This document shows positions 9,988 through 20,200 of a DNA stretch of 22,920 bases, one piece after another. Below the pieces are notes generated by a model. It was not told where the DNA came from. It made no database searches and saw only the letters and a program-made list of their open reading frames with translations. Position 1 is the first letter of the stretch. Each line of letters begins with the position of its first letter. The stretch comes from Chrysochromulina tobinii (lineage: Eukaryota; Haptophyta; Prymnesiales; Chrysochromulinaceae), in the NCBI GenBank assembly GCA_001275005.1, contig JWZX01001540.1, positions 1 to 22,920 of the forward strand. The letters are read 5' to 3'. Both the position numbers and the translations under genes were made by a program.

Positions 9988-10447
9988 CGACGCTGAAATC
10001 CGAAAATGTGTGAATATTCAGTGTGAAAATGCCAACAAAATGGACCTTGAAAATCCTCGCCGGTGTGTTAGTCCACCGAGCGACGCGACCGCAGCGCCAG
10101 TCTGTGTTTCGTGTCGTAGTGGCAGGTCGGTACCTTGTGTGTCGATTCAACTGACCCATTCTCAAACTCAATTTACTCAAATTGGACGCGCGCTTTCCCG
10201 GGCACACCGTTCAACGACACTTGACGCTTTTTCATAAATCCTAGATCACGCTCGGCCGGCAACCTCACACTGTTGCAATTGGAACTTCCGGAGAGCGGAG
10301 TGTCTGAGCGCATCAGAAATTCAGAAATTCAGACATGCAGAGGACAAGGAAACGGAATCGGAGCACGTAGGAATTCTAGAGGGGGAGCAAAAGCCAAGAT
10401 CGGAGCACTCCCACAGCCAGGATCGAGGATGCGCCGGATGCCAGAAG
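9988..10447. other. Intergenic region: gene B 3' end and SHOCT-like gene promoter
   Basis: This 460-bp stretch lies downstream of gene B and upstream of the SHOCT-like gene, both on the minus strand. It is AT-richer than the genes, most clearly at 9995-10060 and 10140-10210. A small direct repeat (CAGAAATT, twice, near 10314-10330) sits about 120 bp below the gene B stop codon. I see no coding frame or RNA gene. Confidence 0.5.
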
Positions 10448-12490
10448 CTACGGCGCCGCGCAGCAGAACAGGCCCCAAAACTGGCCTTGCTGTTTGCTGC
10501 GCTCGATGCGTTGGAGTCGCAGCTCGATGGACTCGAGCCTCTGGAGGACGACACACGCGAGGTCGACGCTCTCTCCTCTGGCGGCGCTCGCGACTGCCCG
10601 GCTGGAGCTCATCACCTCACGCCGGGCTGCGGCGATCTCAGCATCGAGCTCCGCCGCGCTCAGCACGGCGCGGTCGGAGCTCGCCATGCCGGTGGCGCTT
10701 GGCGTTATCGAGGGCTTGTCGTCGTCCGCGAGGTCCTCTGTGACACGCGAGGAGCGTGCTGATGCGCCGGGCATGATCCGCGCGCGAGCTTGGAGCCGAC
10801 GCACGGCGGACTCTTCAACAGAAGTGAGCATCGCCGCCGCAAGTGCGTCCGTGAAGTTGGACGTTTTGCGAACCTTCCCCTCCGTCATCGGAGAGGCTTC
10901 CGAAGGAACGGCGAGGGTCGGGAGGCTGGGGAGGCTACTCGGTGGGTAAGGCGAAGCCATCGAGGCGGGCGGCGAAGTGATCGGGGTCGCTCCCGGGACT
11001 GTCGACGTGTATGGCGGGGGCGAGGTGGAACTGGAGGGCGTGTCCACCTCGGCGGGCGAGGCGGCTATGCGGCGAGCGCTCGCGCGCTCACGCCGCAGGA
11101 ATGCGAGGCGTTCCATAGCGAGTCTCTGTGCCGAGGGGGCGGCTACGAGGCTGCGACGGGATCGCTCGTAGATCGACGGCAGCACCGCCTCGGGCCACTG
11201 GAGAAAGGCGACGAGGACATCCGCGGTGGAGAGAATTGGGTGGTCGAGAACCCACTGGAGAAAGTCGCCCAGGACTTGCATCCGGCTCTCGATCACGGCT
11301 TTGGCGAACCGGCTCGCGCCCGTCTTCTCGGGCAGGGGCGGCAGCTCGAGCCCCGGAAGGAAGTCGAGGAGTGCGACGCGCAGCTTGACGAAATCGGAGA
11401 AGCGATGACGGCACTTGATCCAGCCGACGCCGCTGCGGCGCACTTGCGTCGAGACCTGGTAGCTCGTGTGCCGCTTCGGGCCAAAGCCTTCGGTCTTGGG
11501 GTCGTCCACCTGATGAGGGAGGCCATCAATGGCGTCATCAGAGGTCATCAGAGGTCATCAGGGCCAAAGCCTTCGGTCTTGGGGTCGTCCACCTGATGAG
11601 GGGGGCCATCCTGAGTAGGGAGGCAATCCTGATCTCAATCAGTGTTCGGTCTTGGGGGTCGTCCGCCTGATGAGGGAGGCCATCGATGGCGTCATCAGAG
11701 GTCATCAGAGGTCATCAGAGGTCATCAGAGGTCATCAGAGGTCATCAGAGGTCTTGAGGTCGTCCACCTTCGCGTCGCACAGCCGGTGCTCGTCAGTACG
11801 CTGGAGCTCGAGGCAGCGCGTGAAGCGAACGCCCATGAGCGCCATGCGCCAGCGCAGCCGCGCGCGCAGCCGGCGCGCCTTCTCCATCTCAGCGTTGGGC
11901 TCGCCCTGCTCGGTGTCGTCGGCCTCAGTCATGCGCGACGCACGAACCATCGGCTCAGACGCCTCCATCGACGCCTTGCGAAGCGTCACGTACTCAAGTG
12001 CGCGCACCGGAAGCTGCTCGTAGGCAGTGAGGCTGCCGTCGCGGATCCCATTGGCTAGCTGCGTTCCGATTCCCGAGATCGTGCACACGCAGGTGATCTC
12101 GAAGAAGAGGCGGCAGCCCTTGCCGCGCGGCTCCACCCACTGCTTGCCGTTCACATTGATGCGGTCCGGGAACACGGGTGGTGTCGTCGTGAAGCTACAA
12201 GGATGCTCCGCGCCGTAGACGTTTCGACGCCAAGTCTCGCTAATCGTGAAGGTGAAGCCATCCCTGCATTTCAGCATGCCACGCACCGGGTATGGGATCG
12301 GGTTCTTCAGGGCCGTCACCTTGGAGATCCGTGTCACGGTGCCGTCTGCGTCCTCCGTGCACGAGATGACCTCAGAACTTGTTGCCGGCACATTGGTAGC
12401 ATTGACGTACTTGTCGTAGCCATCGTCGTCCCGAAGTGCCCAGTAGACCTCAGGGGCGAGGGCGCAGTCGTACTCCACGCGGGTAGTCAT
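10448..12490 (-). CDS. Gene B: START-like (SRPBCC) plus PX-domain protein
   Basis: Exons 12490-11768 (241 codons, phase 0) and 11509-10448 encode 594 residues. The start is the first ATG; a GTG two codons upstream was ignored. Residues about 1-190 resemble the SRPBCC/START helix-grip fold (TRVEYDCALAPEVYWALRDD at the start; GKGCRLFFEITCVCTISGIG later), possibly for lipid binding. The second exon carries a PX domain (about 242-350), a phosphoinositide-binding fold of endosomal and sorting proteins. It has the R[RY]F-like motif RHRFSDF (275-281), the LPPLPEK loop (297-303) and Arg317 in the helix that often contacts PI3P. A Ser/Pro-rich linker and a C-terminal amphipathic coiled coil (about 560-585, VLQRLESIELRLQRIERSK) follow. 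A cytosolic membrane adaptor linking lipid transfer and endosomal membranes is an inference. The PX call is firm; the START-like call is moderate. Confidence 0.85.
11510..11767 (-). other. Intron B-i1 (258 nt), compound of three echo units
   Basis: Splicing joins CDAK to VDDPKTEGFGPKRH in phase 0. On the minus strand it reads as three consecutive units, 11767-11667, 11666-11593 and 11592-11510, each ending in CTCATCAG. Each unit starts with a copy of the downstream exon start (11509 onward): 17 of 18 bases identical, about 20 of 22 with GT changed to GC plus one inserted base, and 32 of 32 identical. The most intact copy lies next to the exon. Confidence 0.88.
11691..11750. repeat. Six perfect decamers inside intron B-i1
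   Basis: GTCATCAGAG is repeated six times without change. In the direction of transcription this is CTCTGATGAC, a form of the TGATGACCTC decamer that fills other introns here. Confidence 0.95.
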
Positions 12491-12518
12491 GCTCACGGGA
12501 CCTCCGACCGCAACTTAG

Positions 12519-12572
12519 CGAGTACCGGTAAAAAGACACCGGGGGGAGCCGGGACACAAACGAGTACCGGTA
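12519..12572. promoter_or_regulatory. Paired palindromic boxes upstream of gene B
   Basis: Two identical 12-mers, CGAGTACCGGTA, start 42 bp apart and lie about 30 and 70 bp upstream of the gene B ATG. Each contains the 8-bp palindrome TACCGGTA. Position and exact duplication suggest a transcription-factor site; the factor is unknown. Confidence 0.45.
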
Positions 12573-12915
12573 GCGCCATTTTGGGCGGTTCGGTATTTCG
12601 TTCTGAAGGCTTAGATACGAGGGCAAGGGCTGTGCCGCGTCTGCACATTTTGCCCTCTACGAATGACTTTCACGACACTTATTCCCTACTTGGCGCTTGC
12701 CGACCAGCACGGACTTCCAAACGGTAGGACTCCGCTTGTCTCTGTCATCACAGTCTTGTAACTGTGTGAGAGACTGTGAGACTCCCTCTCCCGGCTCCCC
12801 TCCATTGTTTGCGCGCCTTGATCATTTCGCTCCTTGCTCGCCATTGTCAGCGTGTCCCTCTCTCGCTCTCATCTCGCTCTCATGTTGCTCAGATGGCGCC
12901 AGCATCGCCAGCATC

Positions 12916-12969
12916 CCCTGCATCGATTCCTTTCCCTGCATCGCCTCCTTCCCCTGCATCGACTCCTTC
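12916..12969. repeat. Three 18-bp tandem units downstream of gene C
   Basis: CCCTGCATCG recurs at 12916, 12934 and 12952 with an exact 18-bp period, followed by a pyrimidine-rich half unit. It ends 18 bp below the gene C stop codon on the minus strand and is probably in its 3' UTR or flank. Confidence 0.85.
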
Positions 12970-12987
12970 CATAGCGTCAGCCCCTTG

Positions 12988-14061
12988 CTAGCGGCGTGCG
13001 CTGCGCGCTTGCTCCCTCGCCCTCTCCGCTGCAGACGCGCTCGCCGCCGCGGCCGAGTGCGCGGCTGACTGCGCGCCGTGAAAGACCTTGGTGACGACCT
13101 CGCCCACCTTTTGGACGCCCGTCTCGATGGCTGGCCCCACCTTATCCATCAGCTCATCCACGGCGTTAGGGTTGGGGACGTAGTCACGTATCTCGAGGCG
13201 CGAGACGTACGCGTACGAGCCGATCTTCTCCACCATCAGCTTGTTGGCCACGTCGACAGCCGAGAGGATGCATGCGAGCGCGAGCTCGACGGGTAGAGTC
13301 TCGGGGTGGATCGGGTAGTAGACACGCTCATACCGGTTGTCCTTGGTGTTCTTCTTCACATACGCCGACCAGAAGTATGAGATCGGGTTCTCGCGCCCAT
13401 CCGGTTCCGTCAGGAGCAGCTTGAAGGCGTAGCGGCCGCGCTCGATGGCCTGAAGGCTGCCGAGCGACGTGCGGCTGTAGTGGTCGATGGCACCCTTTTG
13501 GTGCGAGAACGCCACGCGGTACAGCGCGTGCGACGAGAGCACCAACGTGCGAGGCTGCTGCGAGCCCCACTCATTGATGGAGAGCACGGGCCAACCGCAC
13601 AGTACCTTCTCCTCGGGGCGCGCGAGGCCGCTCACGTAGGAGCAGCAGCGTGCGACCGCCTCGGCGTACGCGCCGACCGCGATTTCGCGCACGCAGTCTT
13701 GTTGCAGCAGCGAGTGCAGGTCCTCAATGCTTCCTGCTTTTTCTAGGGTGTCGAGAATCGCCGCGAGCGAGGTGGAGCCAGCCGCACGGCCCTTGTCGCC
13801 AGGGGAGCGCAGGACGACGTCCTCGATCGCCGCCGGAGCGGCCGTCGCACGCACTGCCTCTGCGGCAGACCGTGGAGGGGCAGATGGGATGGAGGGTGCA
13901 GCTTGCGGCGGTTGCGGCGGCGACACGGGCGCCGGAGCAGTCGGCACTGGAGGTAAGTCCTCCGGCGGTTGAGGCTCTGGAAGAGATGGTGGCGGAAACG
14001 GCGGGGGCGCGGACGGTGGACCGGCCAGCAAGGCGAGGTCTTCCTCACTCGCCTCCTCCAT
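12988..14061 (-). CDS. Gene C: hSac2/TPRG1-like domain protein
   Basis: An intronless minus-strand frame of 357 residues from the first ATG at 14061; upstream in-frame codons have no ATG. Residues 15-65 are proline-rich and disordered, and a helical region covers about 95-145. Residues about 145-285 resemble the hSac2 (INPP5F-type)/TPRG1 homology domain, with VLCGWPVLSINEWG (153-166), RTLVLSSHALYRVAFSHQKG (171-190), YSRTSLGSLQAIERGRYAF (205 region) and a hydrophobic helix LALACILSAVDVANKLM. In known proteins this domain is a PH-like dimerisation module next to a Sac phosphatase. No Sac catalytic CX5R motif is present here, so no phosphatase activity is claimed. The Ala/Arg/Glu-rich C-terminus (320-357) could be an amphipathic helix. 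Its neighbour, gene B, has a PX domain, which fits a phosphoinositide or membrane theme by inference. Confidence 0.8.
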   Translation of the reverse strand: MEEASEEDLALLAGPPSAPPPFPPPSLPEPQPPEDLPPVPTAPAPVSPPQPPQAAPSIPSAPPRSAAEAVRATAAPAAIEDVVLRSPGDKGRAAGSTSLAAILDTLEKAGSIEDLHSLLQQDCVREIAVGAYAEAVARCCSYVSGLARPEEKVLCGWPVLSINEWGSQQPRTLVLSSHALYRVAFSHQKGAIDHYSRTSLGSLQAIERGRYAFKLLLTEPDGRENPISYFWSAYVKKNTKDNRYERVYYPIHPETLPVELALACILSAVDVANKLMVEKIGSYAYVSRLEIRDYVPNPNAVDELMDKVGPAIETGVQKVGEVVTKVFHGAQSAAHSAAAASASAAERAREQARSARR

Positions 14062-14234
14062 AAAGCGGCTCGTCCGAGTGTTCACGTTCACGTTAATGCC
14101 ATCGCGGCAAGACACGAGAGTTCTTGAATACACGAGAGCTCCTCAATGTGGCGTGAAGTGCCCGTGGATGACTTTCCGATTTCCGAGCGCCTCCGATTTC
14201 CCAGGAAGGATCTCGCTCGGTTTCCTGTCGCAAC
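14062..14234. promoter_or_regulatory. Shared divergent promoter region, genes C and D
   Basis: 173 bp between the ATG of gene C (minus) and the ATG of gene D (plus). A near-duplicated TTCACG pair lies at about 14079-14092. No TATA box or known factor site was recognised. Promoter function is inferred from position. Confidence 0.4.
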
Positions 14235-17200
14235 ATGACTGCCGACGACTTCGAGGTTGACCCGCCCGTGACCATCGCTGAGGTGCAAGAGTTCTGCGCA
14301 ATTGTCAAGAAAAGCGTGCCGCCCGCCGTATTCGACTCGTTCGTCGAGGTGGCGCTGCGCCTCCCGGCTGCTGGCATCCCAGCGTTCGTAGCGTGCGCGC
14401 ACATTGAGGCAGTGCTCAGTGACTGGGGTGCTGCGGCCGAGGGCGGGCGGTACGAGGTGTTGCAGCAGCTCGGCATGCTTTACCCTCCGTACGGTGCCCA
14501 GCTAGCCGCCGCAGCTGCGAAGAAGTCGCGCGAGGACGCTGAGCGTCTTGCCTGTTCCGCAGCTGCGTCCGCCAGTGGCTCTATCGGAGCACCTGCCCCC
14601 GCCGCCCTCGCTGCCGCGCCCGCGCCCGCGGCAAATCCGTTTGCGGCGTTGCCTGCCTGCCCGGCGTTCGCACTGCCTGGCACGCCCGCACCCGCGCCGG
14701 CCGAGGTCGTGAATCAGCCCGCGGGCGGCGGGGCGCTCGCGCCCGCGCTGGCCGGCCCGGCCCCCGTTGCGAAGAAGGTGATCGAGAAGCCAATCTCCGT
14801 CTTCGGCTTCACCCCGCGCACCGACTGGAACTCGCTTGTCATGCCAGTTGGTCTTCAAGGGGGGGGGCTTCTCGGGGCCAGTGGAGCCACGGCCACGTTG
14901 CCGAAGCCCCCGAGCGAGCCCGCCATCGTGGTGGGCGATCGCGTGCGCGTCCGGGAGGGCGTGACACCCTCGCACGGCTGGGGCGGCGTGACCGCGGAGA
15001 GCATCGGTACGTTGGTTGCCATTGCTGGCCCCGGATGACCTCTGATGATGCCGCATGAGCTCCTTCATCAGGTACCGTCATTTCGATCCACAAGCCCGCA
15101 CCCGCATCCGGACCTCCGAAGAGGGGCGATACGGTCAAGGTGGTCGCGAACACGAGCTCGAGCCCGCGTCTACAACCTTTCGTCGGCCAGGAAGGGGTGA
15201 TTGTCGGGGACGACGGGACTAGCAACCCGTACAAGATCCAATTCAAAGATGGCAAGTTGGGAGGAGACTTTTACAAGGCCGACGTTGAGTTGAAGCTGGA
15301 CCTGAAGGTGCAGCAGATCCTCACACGGTGCGTCGCCCACTTCCCCCGTGGGCTGTTTGGCCTTTGAGGGCCTCTGAGGGCCTCTGAGGGCGTATGCGGA
15401 CCTTGAAGGATCTCGAATGGCCTCCCCCTCGCTCAGGTGCGTCGTCAACTTCCTCGAGGAGCCCGATTGGGAATCGAATCTCGCCGAGATCGAGATCGTC
15501 GCCATCGCCGAGGCTGGCGGCGCCGCGTCGGGTGACGATCACGCGCCACCCAAGCCACCCATGTGGGCGCACTACCAAGACGGCGCGTGTGGGCGGCGAG
15601 GATCGCTCCCTGGCAGCACGGGGAGCGACTGCGACGTGACATGGCGACCGGTGGCGCGGCTGTCATTCGGCTCATCGGCTGCTCTCCAACCAAGACGACG
15701 CCGAGCGGCGCCAGCAGCCCCCGCTCCCTCCGGCGCCGAGCCCGCCCCCGCTCCTGCGGTGGCGCCCTTCACCTTCGGCGGCGCAGTGCCCCCCACTTCC
15801 ACGATGGCCTCCCCCGACAGCTGTGTGCCGAAGCCCACCGGCCGCATCGGGATAGGTGAAAAAGTTATAGTCAACGGCAGGCGCGGCAAGATCACGTCCA
15901 ACGACGGGGCTAGTAATCCGTACCAGGTCACCTTCAACAACGGGAAGGTGAGCGGATGGCTCACTTCCCAGGAGGTGACCAAAATTAAGATTGCGCCCAA
16001 CAAGACCGCGGCGGACACGGCCGAGCCCCCAAGCCCACCAGGGCGCGTGTGGGTCTACCGGGACGACGCGCCTCCCCCATCGGAGGGCATCGAGGTGCGC
16101 CACGTGGCACTCATCGACGCGATCCGCGCCGAGCTCAGCTTCGTCATTCCCTCGGCGCATCCCTCGGCGCATCCCTCGGCGCATCCCTCGGCCCCAACGG
16201 CGCAGATCGAGCTCGGAGCGCATGAGTTCCAGCTGCTGCACTTCTATCTCGATCTGAGCCACGTGCGTCCGGGCGACTACGTGTGCGTGGACGGCGCCAT
16301 CTACCAGTCGCCTCCCATATTAGGGACGCCTGCTGTGAAGGCGGGTGCGCCACCGAATCTCGTGCAGGTCCGCAAGGAGCTCGAATTGGCCTTGGAGTCA
16401 GTGCCACGTGTGCCCAACTGCTCGGCGACGGCGCTGGACGCGACCAGCGCCGCCGCGCTCGCGCTCGTCGCCATCTTCGGCGACGAGCCGCACGCGTGCC
16501 GTCACGCCAAGGCCTTTGGCCTCGTGCCGCTGACACGTGGCCATCTAGTTCACACGAGCTACGACGCTGGCTTCCAGGCATCCTCTGCGCGGGAGCTCGA
16601 TCCCGAGCTGTGCCGCGAGTGGCACGCGGTCGCTTGCCTGATCGGGGGGCGCCCCTCGGACATCGACCTGCCCTTACGTGGCCAGCCGTTCATCGGCAAG
16701 GGCTCGGCGCTCGGCACGGCGCTCGCGGGGGAAGGGCGGGGGGTCCTATTCCACCTGGGGAGCGTCGGCGGCACGCGCCAGTACAAGAATCCCCACAGCC
16801 GCGGCGCGGTCGTGGCATCGATGTCCTCGGTGCGGGGTGCCGCATTAGGAAGCCCCGAGCGCTTCGTCGAGAATGCCAAGCCCGCCACCCCTGCACCGTC
16901 CTTGACGGCTCCCGCCGCTGCGGCACCCACGCTATTCAACCAGACCGACAACAAGCCGGCCTCGTGGATGGCAGTGGACCTTGGCGAGGGCACGTCCCTC
17001 TATCCAGAGCGCTACTGCCTACGCACCGACTCGGACGGGAGCCTCGCGCCGAGCCACTGGCAGCTGCAAGGATCGAGCGATGGCGTGGCGTGGGTGGTAC
17101 TGCGTCGGCACGTGGATGAGAAGTGGAAGGGCGCCACCGGGTTCTCGCCGTTCGCCGTGCCGCCCAACCCAACGCCGGCCGGCAACGCGGCGCCGGCGCT

Positions 17201-20200
17201 CGCGGAGGCAAGCTGGAAGCTCGAGCCCGCCCTCGTGCAGGGGCGCGGCTTCCGCCACTTTCGGATCCTGCAGACGGGGCCCAACCTGGGCGGCACCAAC
17301 GTGCTTGCATGCGCGGGCATCGAGCTGTACGGGGTGCTCGAGACATCGGGCGCCGTCTCGGGCGCCGACTCCCCGGCCATTCCCGCCGCCCTGGGTTCTC
17401 ATCCCGCAACGGCCGCCCACGTACGTGCGTGGCGCGCCTTCACCTCGCTGCTGCAGCAGCTGCGCTCTCGCGTCGAGGTGGGCTCCCAATCTGATTGCCA
17501 CTGATTACCACTGATTGCCACTGATTGCCACTGATTGCCACTGATTGCGCTCTTGCGTCGAGGTGGGCTCACACGTGTTTGGCCGTTGATTGCGCTCTCA
17601 TTGCACCTGCTCGCCTCCCCCCCTGACAGGTGCCTCCTCCGATGGCCTCTGATTGCCACTGATGGCACCCTAACTGCACCCGCTCGCCTGCCCCCCCATC
17701 AGGTGCTCGCAAGCGATCCGACGAGCGGGCTGTGCTACGTGCGCCATCCGACAGAGTCGTTTGGGATGCTCTGCCACGCGAACGCGCTGCTTCCACAGCC
17801 GATGCACGAGGCCGCGTGCCGGCTCACCCGCGTCGCGCGCGCCCGGCTACGCCAGCGTGCGCACAAGCAGCGCGTCGCGTGTCTCGCGCTACAGGCCGCG
17901 TGCCGGCTATGGATCGCGCTGCGGCGGGTGCGGCACCGGCGTGCGCTGCTAGAGGCGAGTGTGAAGACTCTGCCACAGGCCGTCGAGGAGCTCGAGGAGA
18001 TCGGAGGAGATGATAGAGGAGATTGGAGGAGATCGGGGGCGTTCGAGCAGCTGGAGGAGATGACCGAGCGTCTCAGGGAGAGCGATACCGATGGCATGGC
18101 GATGACGAGCCTCATTGGTGCGCTTCATGCACGGATCACAGCTCATTACTTATGATGGCCTCTGATGTGTGCCCTCGGATTGCTTCGGATAGCCTTATGA
18201 CGGCCCTGGATGGCCTCGGATGGCCCAGACGGCCACTGATTGCCACTGATTGCCACTGATTGCCACTGATTGCCACTGATTGCCACTGATTGCCACTGAT
18301 TGCCATGGATGGCCTCGGATGGCCCAGACGGCCTCGTAAGACCTCCTGCTTACTACAGATTGCCAATAATTGTCTCCCTCATCCCAGGTGCGCTCGAGAC
18401 GGCGGTATGCGCGGGCGGCGCGAACGACCCGCGCGTGCTCGAGGCGACGCGCCTCGTCGTGCGTGCAGAGCGTGTGGCGGCGGTGCGCTACTACATCTCG
18501 TCCAAGATGCCCATGCTAGCACGCCCCGACACCCTCGACCAGCTCGTCGCCCCTGCGCAGTCCGAGCGCACCTCCACCTCCACCCTCACCTCGCCCAAGC
18601 GTACTGCGTCCGCACGCCGCGCCGCCTCCGCGCTCACGCATGGCGGCGCGGCGCCCCTCACCTCCGCGCATGTCGCGATGCTGCCCGTGACGGCGCGTCG
18701 CAAGGCCGAGCGCGCGGTGGCTGCAGTGCTCGCGAGCCAGTGGGAAACGGCTGCCGATATGTTTGACGAAGCGCGGGACGCGGCCAATGCCGAGCCCAGT
18801 GCAACAGCGGCCGCGGCGGCCCTGGACGTCATGTACGCGTTCGCACTCGCATCCGATCCAACGAGCCGCGACAAGGCGGAGGCGTGGTCAGTGGTGCACG
18901 AGTACGCACGCAAGGTGACCGAGCTGCAGCTTGCATGCGAGCCGTTACTTCTCCTCGTGCTTGCACGCCTCGAGCACGGCGACGTCACGCACGCCGCGCC
19001 GCCCGCGCGCTCACGGCAGCGCTCCGCCGACTCATATGCGTTCCTCGCGCTCTTTGCGCACAAAAGTGGGATTTGGCACGCGCCAAAGGCCTCCGCCGCC
19101 GATGTCGCCTCGGCCGCCGCCGCCTCGGGAGCCGTTGGAGCCGTTGGAGCCGGCGCCTCTGGAGCTATTGGTATTGCCGCCGAGGGGGTGGGCGTCAACG
19201 GCGATGGCGGCGTCAACGGCCACGGCGGCGCGTGCTTTAGTGTGGAATTGGGGCTCACCGGGAGATCGGTGCTCACGGAGCTCGAGCTGCGCGAGATTCG
19301 CGAGGCTGACGAAGCACGCGAGCTCGAGCTCATCTCGGACGCGCAGCGCCAGGGCGAGGCTTCTTCGAGCGTGCCGATCCTGCCGTCGCGCTCGTGGTCC
19401 GGCGCGCTCGGCCCGGAGGCTCGCTGGCAGCGAAAGGCCGACGAGGCGTCCTCGGGGGATGGAGATCCGACTCTGCCCTCGTCGGCGCTGGACACGCTGA
19501 TGGCGCTGCGTGGGCTGCACCACGTCAAGAACATCGCGCTCGAGCTGCACACGCGCGTGATGGCCGAGCGGAGGCTGCCGCCCGCGATGCGCGTCAAGAC
19601 GTCGCTCAACTTCTCGCTCATGGGCAACCCGGGCACGGGCAAGACCACGGTCGCGAAGCTCCTCGGCCAGCTGCTGCACGAGCTTGGGCTGCGTTCGAGC
19701 ACGACCTTCGTGAGCACGAGCGGCGAGGCAATGTTGCGAGAATGCCCAAAGAAAATCCCTGGGCTCATCGCCTCGGCCGACAACGGCGTGCTCTTCATTG
19801 ACGAAGCGTACCAGCTCGACCCGGCCAAGAACTCGGAGGGCAAGGCGATTGTGAATCAGCTGCTTACCGCTGCCGAGGAGAAGCGCGAGACACTCTCGAT
19901 CATCTTTGCCGGCTACAAGGATGACACCGAGGAGAAGCTGTACGCGTACAGCTGCGGCCTCCAGAGCCGCTTCCGATGGCCTCGGAGTGCCTCAGATTGC
20001 AAATGAGGACCTCGGATTGCCTCCTTCATCAGGTATGGCTTCAACCCGGGGCTCAAGAGCCGCTTCCGTGACATCCTGTTTGAGGACTTCACGCAGCCCG
20101 AGCTCAAGGAGATCTTTGTGGAATTCGCCGAGAAGCACAAGTGGACCCTCGACACCAGCGTGGCCGAGGTCGCCTCGCGGCGCGTCGCACGACGGCGCGG

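Larger units (their letters stand above)
12491..12987. other. Intergenic region: gene B promoter and gene C 3' flank
   Basis: 497 bp between two minus-strand genes. Close to the gene B start codon lie two copies of CGAGTACCGGTA (12519-12530 and 12561-12572), each holding the palindrome TACCGGTA. The middle is pyrimidine-rich. CACAGTCTTGTAACTGTG (near 12749-12766) could form a small hairpin. The part nearest gene C holds an 18-bp tandem repeat. No convincing gene was seen. Confidence 0.5.

Noticed and set aside
12988-14061. Gene C as an active Sac-type inositol phosphatase
   Set aside because: Only the hSac2/TPRG1-like region is visible; no CX5R catalytic motif is present.
18231-18302. Regular short repeats as a possible CRISPR array
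   Set aside because: The units are 10 bp and directly abutting with no unique spacers, inside a eukaryotic intron.
18491-19843. 450-codon minus-strand frame under gene D exon 5
   Set aside because: Antisense to the AAA+ exon with its clear Walker motifs; the translation is Ser/Ala/Arg-rich with no family features, a usual effect of GC-rich codon bias.
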